DNA of 64,000 nucleotides from assembly GCA_002898535.1 (NCBI GenBank), contig BEHN01000003.1, positions 124,001 through 188,000 of the forward strand, read 5' to 3'. Under the pieces are notes generated by a model. The model was not told the origin of the DNA and ran no database searches. It worked only from the letters and a program-made list of their open reading frames with translations. The position numbers and the translations under genes are program-made. Shown in pieces: positions 33,309 through 42,083 of this stretch. Every line of letters begins with the position of its first letter. The first letter of the stretch is position 1. Source of the DNA: a bacterium HR11. Lineage in GTDB: Bacteria > Acidobacteriota > HRBIN11.

Positions 33309-33941
33309 ATGCGGGAGTTTCGAGGCATCCGACGCGCCCTTTTCGTATATGGACTTCTGGTCGGGGTCGCGGCCCCGGCCCTGGCCCAGGCGAATCGGGA
33401 CGCGTGGCAAAAGCCCGACGAGGTGGTTCGGGCTCTCGGCTTAAAGCCGGGTCAGGTCGTCGCCGACCTGGGGGCCGGGAGGGGCTACTTCACCTTTCGG
33501 CTGGCCGAGGCCGTCCGACCCGGCGGTCGGGTCATCGCCCAGGACATCGATGCGGCCGCCCTGCGGTCTATTCTCCAGCAGGCCCGGACGCTGGCCCGGG
33601 AGGCCACCGACCCGAGCCAAGCCCCCAACGTGGACGTCGCCTTAGGGCTCCCGGACTACACGGGCATCGCCTCCGATACGGTCGACGTGGCCTTCATCTG
33701 CAACGTCTACCATCACGTCCGGGACCGGTCTGCCTGGGTCCGGGACGTATACCGCATCGTGAAGTCAGGCGGCCGGGTCGTCCTGATCGACTTCTACAAG
33801 CGGCCGACGCCGGGACCCCCGTTGGCGATGCGGATCCCTGAGGACCAGGCCCGCCGGGAATGGGAGGCCGGCGGATTCCGCCACGTGGAAACCCTCACGT
33901 TCCTGCCTTATCAGTACATGATGGTCTTTGAGAAGCCCTGA
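33309..33941 (+). CDS. Exported SAM-dependent methyltransferase-like protein
   Basis: 210 residues; GAGG lies six bases before the ATG at 33309. A signal peptide (ALFVYGLLVGVAAPALAQ) precedes a class I methyltransferase domain: VVADLGAGRGYFTFRLAEAV (motif I), VIAQDIDAAAL, NVYHHV as motif II and GGRVVLIDFYK. Export of a SAM-dependent enzyme is puzzling because SAM is cytoplasmic, but such signal-peptide methyltransferases recur in several phyla. Substrate unknown. It lies 64 bp upstream of queG in the same direction. Confidence 0.83.
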   Translation: MREFRGIRRALFVYGLLVGVAAPALAQANRDAWQKPDEVVRALGLKPGQVVADLGAGRGYFTFRLAEAVRPGGRVIAQDIDAAALRSILQQARTLAREATDPSQAPNVDVALGLPDYTGIASDTVDVAFICNVYHHVRDRSAWVRDVYRIVKSGGRVVLIDFYKRPTPGPPLAMRIPEDQARREWEAGGFRHVETLTFLPYQYMMVFEKP

Positions 33942-34005
33942 TCGTGAGGATTGCGCATTGCGAATCGGGGTCCTCCATTCGGGGCCCGGGGTCTGGAACT
34001 CAAGG

Positions 34006-35085
34006 ATGGAAGCTTTGCCCCCGTGGGACGACACGAGCTGGATCGTCGCCCAGGCCTACCTGGTCGGGTTTGACGTCGTCGGCGTCGCGGCCGTCGACGA
34101 GACGGCTTCGGCGACCGAGTCGATGTTCTACTGGCTCGCTCAGGGCCTCCAAGCGGATATGGACTGGCTTCAGCGGACCCGGGCCGTCCGTCTGGACCCG
34201 CGGCGGCGGTGGCCGGACCTCCGGGCCGTCGTGGTCGTCGCCAGCGGCTATCCGGCGTGGCCGACCCTGCAGGCGCCGCCGGAGGGCTACGGACGGGTCT
34301 CCTGTTACGCCTGGGGCCGGGACTACCACCGGGTCTTGGGGCGGCGCCTCGAGCGGCTCGTCGCCTGGGCCCGCCGCCGCTGGCCCGACGACTGGTTCCG
34401 CTGGTACGTGGACACGGGACCCGTCGCCGAGAAGGTCTGGGCCGTCCGGGCCGGCGTAGGCTGGATCGGCAAGCACGGCAACGTCATCCATCCCCGGCTC
34501 GGCTCGTGGACGTTCCTGGGCGTCGTCCTGACGTCTCGACCCTTGCGGCCCGCGCCCCATCAGGCGGTCGCCGACCGGTGCGGGACGTGCACGCGTTGCA
34601 TGGACGTCTGTCCGACCCGGGCCATCCTGGCGCCCGGCGTCGTCTCGGCCCACCGGTGCATCTCCTACTGGACGATCGAGCACCCGGGCCCGATCCCGGA
34701 GGCCGTCCGTCCGTGGATCGGCTCGTACCTCTTCGGGTGCGACGACTGCCAGACGGTCTGCCCCTGGAACCGGTGGGCCCAGACGGCCGGCTCGTTCGTC
34801 CCCGTCGTCCAGCGACGCCGGATATCCCTCCGAGAGGCCCTCTGGATGGACGAGGCGGCCTTCCACCGGACGTTTGCCGGGACGCCCGTCCACCGCCTCG
34901 GGTGGTGGCGCCTCCGGCGGAACGCCCTCGTCGTCATCGGGAATCACGGCGACGCCTCGTTGATGGAGGACCTCCGCCGCTTCCTGGCCGTCGAGACGGA
35001 CCCCGTCCTGCGGGAACACGCCGAGTGGGCCCTGGACCGCCTGACTCGCCGCCACGTATCGGTCGCGTCCCCGGTCCATCGGTAG
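34006..35085 (+). CDS. queG: Epoxyqueuosine reductase
   Basis: 359 residues from the ATG at 34006 (GGA eight bases upstream). Last step of queuosine synthesis in tRNA, using cobalamin and two 4Fe-4S clusters. Visible features are YVDTGPVAEKVWA with the catalytic Asp, GWIGKHGN, the first cluster CGTCTRCMDVCP, and the second CDDCQTVCPWN with an extra Cys in AHRCISYW. A C-terminal HEAT-like segment (RRNALVVIGNHGD, VLREHAEWAL) is present as in other QueG. The remaining queuosine genes are not in the window. Confidence 0.93.
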   Translation: MEALPPWDDTSWIVAQAYLVGFDVVGVAAVDETASATESMFYWLAQGLQADMDWLQRTRAVRLDPRRRWPDLRAVVVVASGYPAWPTLQAPPEGYGRVSCYAWGRDYHRVLGRRLERLVAWARRRWPDDWFRWYVDTGPVAEKVWAVRAGVGWIGKHGNVIHPRLGSWTFLGVVLTSRPLRPAPHQAVADRCGTCTRCMDVCPTRAILAPGVVSAHRCISYWTIEHPGPIPEAVRPWIGSYLFGCDDCQTVCPWNRWAQTAGSFVPVVQRRRISLREALWMDEAAFHRTFAGTPVHRLGWWRLRRNALVVIGNHGDASLMEDLRRFLAVETDPVLREHAEWALDRLTRRHVSVASPVHR

Positions 35086-35093
35086 TCCCCTAT

Positions 35094-35355
35094 TAGAGCC
35101 GTTCGGTTGGTGAGAATGGCGTCGGAACAACCTTTCCCAACGCCCGGGAAGCACGATTTTTCAAGCATCCGGCAGATGGGCAGGTCGGCAGATAGGCAGA
35201 TAGAAGCCGGGTGGGCAAGGATTAGCCCCAGGGCTTTTGGGACCATCTGCCCATCTGCCGAACTGCCTATCTGCCAAAGCTTGAAAAACCGTCCTCCCCG
35301 AAGGGTCGAAAAAGCCGAATCCATGCGGGTTTTCACCAACCGAACAGCTCTGCTA
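35094..35355 (-). mobile_element. Type 1 MITE-like element, copy 5
   Basis: 262 bp, inverted. Left end TTAGAGCCGTTCGGTTGGTGAGAATGG, right end TTTTCACCAACCGAACAGCTCTG-C-TA. It starts eight bases after the queG stop. A GGATGCA-type array at 35467-35503 and CCGAACTC-type octamers fill the rest up to 35534. Confidence 0.87.
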
Positions 35356-35534
35356 AAAGACTCATCCCCGCCCCGGCCGGCCCCCCATGCCCGATTTCCC
35401 GAACTCCCGAATTGCCGAACTCCCGGATTCCCGGATTCCCGACCTGCCGACCTGCCCAACTGCTCTTGCATCCTGCATCCCGTATCCTGTATCCTGCATC
35501 CTGAACTTTCGACTGTCGCAGGAGGGGTGGAAGG

Positions 35535-36530
35535 ATGCATAGAAGGATAGGAATCTTTCGGTGTGTCGGCCTTATCCTGGCGGCCGGCCTCGTCGCCGGG
35601 TCGGGCCTGGCCTTCGCTCAGCCGGCCAACGACTATCACCTCTTCGGGACCGTCAAAGATACCAAGGGGAATCCGATCCCCGACGCCCGGATCGTCCTCC
35701 GGGAGAAGGGCGGCTGGAAGGAACACGTCATCACGACGGACAAAAACGGGAAGTACGACCGGTGGTTCATCCCCCACGGCGTTTACGAGGCCCGGATCGA
35801 GAAGCCGGGCTACAGGACCCTGACCTTCGAGTGGGACCTGTCGGGCTATCGGGACGAGCCCATCCCCGTCGAGCGTCACTTCGTCCTCGTCTCCGAGGAG
35901 GAAATCCGCCAGCAGGAGCGGGCCCAGCAGGCCCAGAAAGACGCCGACGCGGCCGTCCAGGCCTTCAACCAGGGGGACTGTCCGACGGCGGTCGCCAAGG
36001 CCCGGGCCGTCCTGGAATTCGATCCCCAGTACCACGTCAGCTACCTGATCCTGGCCCGTTGCGCCGTCCGGGAGAAGAATTGGGACGAGGCCATCGCCCA
36101 CTACCAGAAGGCCCTCTCCATCAAGGCCGACATCCCCGAGGCCCACTTCGACCTGGCGATCCTCTATGTCGAAAAGCAGGACTGGGCCAAGGCGCTGGCC
36201 GAGTTCCAGAAGGCCGTCGAGCTGAAGCCGGACTTCGTCGAGGCCCTCGACCAGATGGCCCGCATCTACTACAACCAGAAGCAGTGGGACAAGTGCATCG
36301 AGGCCGTCGACCGGATCCTGGCCCAGAAGAACGACTACGTGTGGGCCTACCGCCTCGGCGGTTACGCTTGGGCCCAGAAGGGCGACCTGGCCAAGGCGGC
36401 CGAATACTTTAAAAAATATTTGGAACTGAATCCCAATGCCGAGGACCGAAAGGCCGCCGAGGACGTCATCCGCGCCGGGACGGCCAAGAAGCCGGGCGGT
36501 GGCGCCCCCAAAAAGCCGGGCCTATATTGA
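35535..36530 (+). CDS. Exported TPR protein with carboxypeptidase-regulatory-like domain
   Basis: 331 residues with GGAGG and a signal peptide (CVGLILAAGLVAGSGLAFAQ). Residues about 33-115 form a CarboxypepD_reg-like beta sandwich (LFGTVKDTKGNPIPDARIVL). Residues about 130-305 hold five TPR units, such as EAHFDLAILYVEKQDWAKAL and EALDQMARIYYNQKQWDKC. The C-terminal tail is Lys/Pro/Gly rich. It probably acts as a periplasmic scaffold; no enzyme is implied. A GCGARTR array starts right behind the stop codon. Confidence 0.87.
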   Translation: MHRRIGIFRCVGLILAAGLVAGSGLAFAQPANDYHLFGTVKDTKGNPIPDARIVLREKGGWKEHVITTDKNGKYDRWFIPHGVYEARIEKPGYRTLTFEWDLSGYRDEPIPVERHFVLVSEEEIRQQERAQQAQKDADAAVQAFNQGDCPTAVAKARAVLEFDPQYHVSYLILARCAVREKNWDEAIAHYQKALSIKADIPEAHFDLAILYVEKQDWAKALAEFQKAVELKPDFVEALDQMARIYYNQKQWDKCIEAVDRILAQKNDYVWAYRLGGYAWAQKGDLAKAAEYFKKYLELNPNAEDRKAAEDVIRAGTAKKPGGGAPKKPGLY

Positions 36531-36531
36531 A

Positions 36532-36629
36532 GCGAGTGGCGAAGGGCGAGTAGCGAATGGCGAGTGGCGAATGGCGAATAGCGAGTGGCGAGTGGCGAGT
36601 GGCGAAGGGCGAGTGGCGAGCGGCGAATG
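36532..36629 (+). repeat. GCGARTR heptamer tandem array, 14 units
   Basis: Ninety-eight bp made of fourteen 7-bp units without gaps (GCGAGTG, GCGAAGG, GCGAGTA, GCGAATG, GCGAATA, GCGAGCG). It is the longest of four arrays of this unit in the window. Confidence 0.93.
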
Positions 36630-36705
36630 AGGCCCTATCCACCCTACCGGCCTATTATCTGCCGGACTGCCCAAATTACCGAATAGCCTTACTGCCTTCC
36701 CATCT

Positions 36706-38346
36706 ATGCGGTACCCCATCGTCGAAAGCCTGAAGCAACAACGGGACCGGGAGCGCTTCTTGATTCCGCTGAAACGGCACGCCCCCTGGCGGGTCGCCCT
36801 GGCCCATCCCAACACGTACCACGTCGGGATGTCCAACCTGGGCCTCCAGGCGGCCTACCGGGTGTGGAACGAAGAGCCGGACTTCTTATGCGAGCGGTTC
36901 TTTCTCCCGACGGCCGCTCAGCAGGTGGCCTATGTCCAGAGCCGGACGCCTCTCCTGACCGTCGAGTCCCAGCGGCCCGTCGATGAGTTCGACGTCGTCG
37001 CCTTCTCGATTTCCTTCGAACTGGACTACGTCTGGCTCGTCCGCATGCTCCGGATGGCCCACCTGCCGGTGTATTGGGCAGAGCGGGTCGAGGGCCACCC
37101 CCTCGTCGTCGTCGGAGGCCCCTGTGCGTGGATGAACCCCCTGCCGATGGCGCCCTACGTGGACGTCTTCGCCCTCGGGGATGCCGAGCTCCTGATCCCC
37201 GTCCTCGACGAAGCCTTGCGAAACTATCGGGCCCGGGCCGACCGACTGGCCTTCCTGGCGAGTCAGCCCGGCTTTTATGTCCCGGCCGTCCACGGGACGG
37301 ACCCGGCTGTCTTGAAGGCGAAGGTCCTCCGGCCTCGCTTCGTCTCGGCCCGGGCGGCCATCGACCCGCCGTACTCTTGCATCCTGACGCCCGATACGGA
37401 GTTCGGCAACACGTTCCTCGTCGAGATCATGCGGGGTTGCGTCCACTGGTGCCGCTTCTGCTGGATCGGCTACAACCACAGCCTGCGCTTTGCCTCGGCC
37501 GAGCGCTTTCTCGAGATCGTCCGGACGCACGCCCCGGCGGATGCGACCGTCGGCATCCTCGGCGGCTCCCCGACGGACCATCCCGAGTTCCGAACCATGC
37601 TTCGCGCCCTCGTCGAGGCGGGCCGGCCCGTGACGGTCAGCTCCCTGCGCATCGATACCCTGGACGAGGAGCTCCTGACGCTCCTCCGGCGGGCCGGCAA
37701 GCGGAGCGTGACGATGGCGCCCGAGACGGGGAGCGACGAACTCCGGCGGGTCGTCCGCAAGCCCCTGACGAACGACGACCTCTTCCGGGCCGTCGAGGCC
37801 ATCGCCCGCCTGGGCTTTCAGTCCGTCAAGCTCTACTACATCATCGGCTTTCCGACCGAGACGTGGGACCACCTCCGGGAGACCGTCGAGGGCCTCCGGC
37901 GCCTGTCGGCCATCGCCCAGCGATACTCGCCGCACCTCGTCATCCGGCCCAGCTTCAACTGCCTGATCCCCAAGCCGGGCACGCCCTTCCAGTATGCGGC
38001 TATGGAGCCGGAGGACGTCCTGACCGAGAAGATCAATTACCTGAAGCGGGAGCTGAACCGGCTTCCGTACGTCCACGCGACCTTTATGAGCCCCCTCTAC
38101 GCGTACTATCAGGCCATCCTGAGCCTCGGCGACGCCTCCGTCAGCGCCCTCGTCGAGGCCATCGAGGCCCAGGACGGCGCCTGGCGGGACGTCGTCCGCC
38201 GACGTCTGGCCGATTACGCCGACCTGCTGTTCCGGGAACGGCGGGCCTATGCATTCCCCCACGAGTTCATCACGGTCGGCTTCCGGCCCGGCTTTCTGGA
38301 GGAAGAATACCGGAAAGCCCTGGCCGAGGCCCCAGCCGTCGTCTAA
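36706..38346 (+). CDS. B12-binding-type radical SAM protein
   Basis: 546 residues. The N-terminal third (HPNTYHVGMSNLGLQAAYRV to VVVGGPCAWMNPLPM) is a cobalamin-binding-like domain. The radical SAM core begins with CVHWCRFC, a CX3CX2C cluster motif, then GGSPTDHPEF, APETGSDELR and YYIIGFPTETW. The C-terminal part is helical. It resembles the TIGR03960-like or YgiQ-like group of uncharacterised radical SAM proteins. Reaction unknown. The start has no strong ribosome site, but upstream sequence is repeat, so ATG at 36706 is most likely. Confidence 0.85.
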   Translation: MRYPIVESLKQQRDRERFLIPLKRHAPWRVALAHPNTYHVGMSNLGLQAAYRVWNEEPDFLCERFFLPTAAQQVAYVQSRTPLLTVESQRPVDEFDVVAFSISFELDYVWLVRMLRMAHLPVYWAERVEGHPLVVVGGPCAWMNPLPMAPYVDVFALGDAELLIPVLDEALRNYRARADRLAFLASQPGFYVPAVHGTDPAVLKAKVLRPRFVSARAAIDPPYSCILTPDTEFGNTFLVEIMRGCVHWCRFCWIGYNHSLRFASAERFLEIVRTHAPADATVGILGGSPTDHPEFRTMLRALVEAGRPVTVSSLRIDTLDEELLTLLRRAGKRSVTMAPETGSDELRRVVRKPLTNDDLFRAVEAIARLGFQSVKLYYIIGFPTETWDHLRETVEGLRRLSAIAQRYSPHLVIRPSFNCLIPKPGTPFQYAAMEPEDVLTEKINYLKRELNRLPYVHATFMSPLYAYYQAILSLGDASVSALVEAIEAQDGAWRDVVRRRLADYADLLFRERRAYAFPHEFITVGFRPGFLEEEYRKALAEAPAVV

Positions 38347-38662
38347 TAGCCGAGCCGTCCGGCTCGTGAAAACCCATATGGATTCGGCTTTTCCGACCCT
38401 TCGGGGCGGACGATTTTTCAAGCCGAGGTTTTCATCCCAGCCCCGCTCGTTAGAGCGGGGTCCCCCTTCGGGGCGGACGATTTTTTTGAAGGGACGGAGT
38501 GACGAGCCGCGGTCTTGGGCCGACGGGCAAGTCGGGATCATCCTTCCATCGTCCCTTCGTCACTCCATCACTCCGTCCCTTCATCCCTTTGAAACATCGT
38601 GCTTCCCAGGCGATGGGAAGGGCCGTCCCGACGCCATTCTCCCGGGCCGAACGGCCCTGCTA
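38347..38662 (+). mobile_element. Type 1 MITE-like element with substituted core
   Basis: TA-G-CCGAGCCGTCCGGCTCGTGAAAACC at the left and GGGCCGAACGGCCCTG-C-TA at the right. The core lacks the usual octamers and instead has a CCCCGCTCGTTAGAGCGGGG hairpin and facing GGGACGGAGTGACGA and CGTCCCTTCGTCACTCC repeats. Its TA follows the TAA stop of the radical SAM gene directly. Confidence 0.82.
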
Positions 38663-38754
38663 ACGGAGTCGTCGGAATACCACGTCTCGAGATGAAGCGA
38701 ACCGGGCTTCCGAAACAGGTCGATAGTCTGGCACCCAACGGATGGAGACGGCGC

Positions 38755-39177
38755 ATGGACGGCGAGTGGCGGGTGTGGTGGCCGGCATTTCACGCCGCCC
38801 TCAACGGGACGACGGCCGTCCTGCTGGCGGCCGGCCGGTACTTCATCCGACGGGGTCGGATTCAGGCCCATCGGCGGTGCATGCACACGGCCTTCGGGCT
38901 TTCCGTCCTCTTTTTCGTGTCTTACCTGGTATACCACAGTCTCGTCGGGACGACCCGCTTCGGCCGCGGCGGATGGCTCCGGGCCGTCTACCTGGCCGTC
39001 CTGACGACGCATACGGTCCTGGCCGTCGCCGTCGTCCCCCTGGCCGTCGTCGTCCTCATCCGAGGTCTTCGCCGACAGTGGCCCCGCCACCGGGCCCTGG
39101 CCCGGTGGGCCTGGCCGATATGGCTATACGTGGCCGTCACGGGCGTCTTGATCTATTTTATGTTGTACCGTCTTTAG
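38755..39177 (+). CDS. DUF420 membrane protein
   Basis: 140 residues from the ATG with GGAG seven bases upstream; a longer version from 38692 is possible. Four membrane helices with the DUF420 pattern: HAALNGTTAVLLAAG, HRRCMHTAFGLSVLFFVSYLVYH, YLAVLTTHTVLAVAVVPL and ARWAWPIWLYVAVTGV. Conserved His residues fall in helices 1-3, so haem or metal binding is possible. DUF420 genes often lie near cytochrome c oxidase or SCO genes, but none is here. The TAG stop is formed at the edge of a MITE-type repeat. Confidence 0.85.
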   Translation: MDGEWRVWWPAFHAALNGTTAVLLAAGRYFIRRGRIQAHRRCMHTAFGLSVLFFVSYLVYHSLVGTTRFGRGGWLRAVYLAVLTTHTVLAVAVVPLAVVVLIRGLRRQWPRHRALARWAWPIWLYVAVTGVLIYFMLYRL

Positions 39178-39238
39178 CAGAGCCGTTCAGGCCGTGAGAA
39201 TCGGCCCTTCGGGAAAGACGATTTTGCAAGCTTTGTGA
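39175..39238. mobile_element. Solo end of a MITE-like element at a stop codon
   Basis: TA-G-CAGAGCCGTTCAGGCCGTGAGAATC, then CCTTCGGGAAAGACG and TTTTGCAAGC. No opposite end is seen. The TAG is the DUF420 stop codon. Downstream, a CCCCGCTCGGGCGAGCGGGG hairpin lies at about 39285-39304. Confidence 0.75.
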
Positions 39239-39396
39239 CGGCGTCCCAGGCGAATGGTCTGGAGTCTGTGGTCTATCTGGCGGCCCCGCTCGGGCGAGCG
39301 GGGCTGGGAGGCCAACGGCCGACCTGCCCATCTGCCCAGCGCTCCTATGTCCGCCGCCCCGCTGTGGAGATTTCCCATCTTTCGGAGGTGCCAGCG

Positions 39397-39687
39397 ATGA
39401 AACTGTTTGTCGTCCGTCATCAGCACGAGGCCGCCCGATGCCCGGCCCGGAACCCCGAGATGGGCGTCCTGCTGTTACAGCACCTGAGCGCGGCGAATGC
39501 GGAGCGACACGGCATCCGCATCCACGGCGAGGGCGTCCTCGACGGGCAACACACGCTCTTTCTGATCCTCGAAGCCGAGGACGAAGCGGCCGTCCGGCGG
39601 TACATGGCCCCCTTTGCGCAGGCCGGCACGGTCGACATCTGGCCGGCGTCCCCCTGTGAGGCCGTCGTCACCCGCCAGGGATGCTGA
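39397..39687 (+). CDS. Small uncharacterised protein, possibly DUF3303-like
   Basis: 96 residues from an ATG with GGAGG eight bases upstream; the longer frame upstream is repeat. It begins MKLFVVRHQHEAARCP and contains GIRIHGEGVLDGQHTLFLI, DEAAVRRYMAPFAQAG and WPASPCEAVVTRQGC. The alternation of strands and helices suggests a ferredoxin-like alpha/beta barrel of the DUF3303 or DUF4242 type; this is my impression only. Three Cys and three His are near the ends. It is convergent with the glycosyltransferase operon. Confidence 0.7.
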   Translation: MKLFVVRHQHEAARCPARNPEMGVLLLQHLSAANAERHGIRIHGEGVLDGQHTLFLILEAEDEAAVRRYMAPFAQAGTVDIWPASPCEAVVTRQGC

Positions 39688-39780
39688 CCCGGCCAGGAAG
39701 AATGGGGAATGGGTCTCTATCATTGATGCTGGATGGCCGGACGAATGGCCGAATTCCCGAACTCCCGGACTGCCGGGTCC

Positions 39781-41004
39781 CTATGACTTCCCCCGGACGG
39801 CCTCCAGGACGGCCCGGTAGCGGGCCAGGACACGGGGCCACGTGAAGTACCGCTGGACGTACTGGCGGCCCTGGCGGCCGAGCTGGCGGCGGATATCCGG
39901 CTTCTGGAGCAGGAAGTCCAGCATCGCCTCGAATTCCTCGTAGTCCCGATAGAAGAGGCCGCCGTGGCTCCGGACGGCGTGTTCTTTCAGGACCTCCCCC
40001 CGGGCGTTGACCAGGACGGGCGTCCCCAGGTACATCGACTCCAGGGCCACGATGGAAAGACTTTCTAAGAAGGACGGGATGACCGTCACGGCGGCCCCCC
40101 GCAGGATGTCCCACTTCTCCCACTCCGACACGAAGCCCACGTAAATGATGTCCGGGTCCGGCGGGAGCTCCATCCCCAGGGAGCCCAACAGGACCAGGTA
40201 AGGCGGTCGGGGGTGAGTCTGCTTGAACCGCCGGTAGTAATCGATCAACTCGTGGACATTCTTGCCGGCGTCGATCCGGCCGGCAAAGACGATGTAGGGT
40301 CGGTCCAGGCCCTGCTGGGTCCGGAATCGGGTCCCGGAGACCGAATGCGGGACCTGGACGCCGATGCCGGCGACCCGGTAAGGCCGGCCCCGGAGGCCGA
40401 ACCGGCGGTCGACCAGGCGGGCCTCGGCGTGGGAGTTGAAGATGAAGGCCCGGGGTCGTTCGAAGACCTCTCGGTACAGGCGGAGTCGGAGGGGCGGCTC
40501 GTCGTGGGCCGTCGGGACGAGGACGGCGGGCCGGCCGGCGGCCTTCAGGCCGTAGTACGTGGGGTAGTAGAGATACGTGAAAAATACGAAAACATCGTAT
40601 TGATTTCGGTTCTTTTCGATGTACTCGATCAGGTCCGGACACACGGGGCCCTGCTGGTCGAGCCACCGCAGTTCGTCCCGGTCCGTATGCGGACGGCTGA
40701 AGATCCACTCGGAAAACTCGTTGAAGCGGGCCATGTCCCGTTCCTGGATGGTCGGAAACCGATAGACGATCACGCCGTTGGACCGGCCCCGGCCGGGCGT
40801 GTACTCGTTCCGCCACGTCTGATAGTCCTTGGCGCAGGTCGTCAGGACCTCGACCTGATACCACCGGGTCAGCCGTTCGGCGACCATCCGGCAGAGGTAC
40901 TCGGACCCGCCGGTGATGTCTTGGCCGTAGCGCTGGACGACGAAGGCGACCCGGGGCCGTTCGGCCCGCTCGGGTGTGGCTTCTGCGCCGGTGTTCGCTT
41001 TCAT
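39781..41004 (-). CDS. GT-B glycosyltransferase (family 4)
   Basis: 407 residues; the ATG overlaps the stop of the upstream gene as ATGA. The N-terminal domain begins PRVAFVVQRYGQDITGGSEYL and the donor-binding domain has YIVFAGRIDAGKNVHELI, then SFLESLSIVALESMYLGTPVLVN, the E-x7-E signature of GT4 enzymes. Last gene of a three-gene operon, probably building a surface polysaccharide or glycan. Sugar donor unknown. Confidence 0.9.
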   Translation of the reverse strand: MKANTGAEATPERAERPRVAFVVQRYGQDITGGSEYLCRMVAERLTRWYQVEVLTTCAKDYQTWRNEYTPGRGRSNGVIVYRFPTIQERDMARFNEFSEWIFSRPHTDRDELRWLDQQGPVCPDLIEYIEKNRNQYDVFVFFTYLYYPTYYGLKAAGRPAVLVPTAHDEPPLRLRLYREVFERPRAFIFNSHAEARLVDRRFGLRGRPYRVAGIGVQVPHSVSGTRFRTQQGLDRPYIVFAGRIDAGKNVHELIDYYRRFKQTHPRPPYLVLLGSLGMELPPDPDIIYVGFVSEWEKWDILRGAAVTVIPSFLESLSIVALESMYLGTPVLVNARGEVLKEHAVRSHGGLFYRDYEEFEAMLDFLLQKPDIRRQLGRQGRQYVQRYFTWPRVLARYRAVLEAVRGKS

Positions 41005-42083
41005 GCCAAGACCTCCAGTTGTTCCCGGAATCGGATCAGGTAGGGGCCGGCCTCGAATTTTTGAAGGTGTTCCTGCTGGGTCATCCGGTAGGACGGGTCT
41101 TGGCGGTAGCGTTCTATGTTCGTGTCGAGCCACTCGCTGAGGACGACGGGGTCCCGGGTATAGACGAGGGCCCCGGCCGGGCCGACCGTCTCCGGGAGGG
41201 CCCCGGCGGCGTAAGCCACGACGGGCGCCCCGTAGTACATGGCCTCCAGCACGGGGAGGCAGAAGCCCTCGTGGTCGCTCAGCGTGATGAACAGGCTCGC
41301 ATGAGCGTAGCAGGCGGCCAGGTCTTCGTAGGGCAGGGGGCCCAGGAAGGCCACGTCCTGGGCCGTCAGGTGGAGGGCCGCCCGGAGCTCATAGAGCCAC
41401 CGGACGTACCGGGGCGTGTTGTTCAGCTTGCCGACGACCAGCAGGCGGGTCGAGCTCCGGTAAAACTTGCGGTACCAGAAGACGAGCCGGATCAGGGCCT
41501 CGACCTTCTTGTTCGGGACGACCCGTCCGACGAACAGCCAGTAGTCATAGAAGGGGTCGATGTACGTCGAGGCGGCCAGGGGGGACGGCGCCGGGTACCG
41601 GCCCCAGTCGACCAGGATCGGCAGGACGTCCACGGCCTCATAACCCAGCGCCCGAAGTTCCTCGGCGTTAAAGTGGGAGTCGGCGACGGCCCAGTCCGTG
41701 AAACCCCGCAGGCCCTCGAGCTCCCGGCGACCCGCCTGCGCCAGGAAGGCCAGCTCGGCCGACCAGGGCAGAAAGTACTCGGGCGGCGTGATGTTGTGGT
41801 ACACGAGGACCCGCCGGCCGGGGGCCTGCTTGAAGAATTCGGTCAGGACCGACGGCAGGGCGTAGTGCAGGACCCATACGGACCCGGCCCACTGCCGGGC
41901 CAGGTCCGGCGACCACGGCGTGACGACCGACCGCAGGGCCGGGTCGGCCTCCAGGGCGACGATGAAGGACTCCCACCCGACGGCCTGAAAGTAGTCGTGG
42001 ACCGTGCGGATGTGCTGGCCGATGGCGTCTTCCCGGTGAAAGGCCGGGACGAGCTGGACGATCCGTCGGGACCCACCGTTCAT
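41001..42083 (-). CDS. GT-B glycosyltransferase (family 4), middle gene
   Basis: 360 residues, ATGA overlaps on both sides. It shares RRVLVYHNITPPEYF, DWAVADSHFNAEELRALGY, WLFVGRVVPNKKVEALIR and SDHEGFCLPVLEAMYYGAPVVAYAAGA with the gene upstream, so these two are paralogues (retaining GT4 type). The conserved Glu pair is in EGFCLPVLEAM. Cytoplasmic or membrane-peripheral. Likely acts one sugar away from its paralogue in the same pathway. Confidence 0.9.
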   Translation of the reverse strand: MNGGSRRIVQLVPAFHREDAIGQHIRTVHDYFQAVGWESFIVALEADPALRSVVTPWSPDLARQWAGSVWVLHYALPSVLTEFFKQAPGRRVLVYHNITPPEYFLPWSAELAFLAQAGRRELEGLRGFTDWAVADSHFNAEELRALGYEAVDVLPILVDWGRYPAPSPLAASTYIDPFYDYWLFVGRVVPNKKVEALIRLVFWYRKFYRSSTRLLVVGKLNNTPRYVRWLYELRAALHLTAQDVAFLGPLPYEDLAACYAHASLFITLSDHEGFCLPVLEAMYYGAPVVAYAAGALPETVGPAGALVYTRDPVVLSEWLDTNIERYRQDPSYRMTQQEHLQKFEAGPYLIRFREQLEVLA

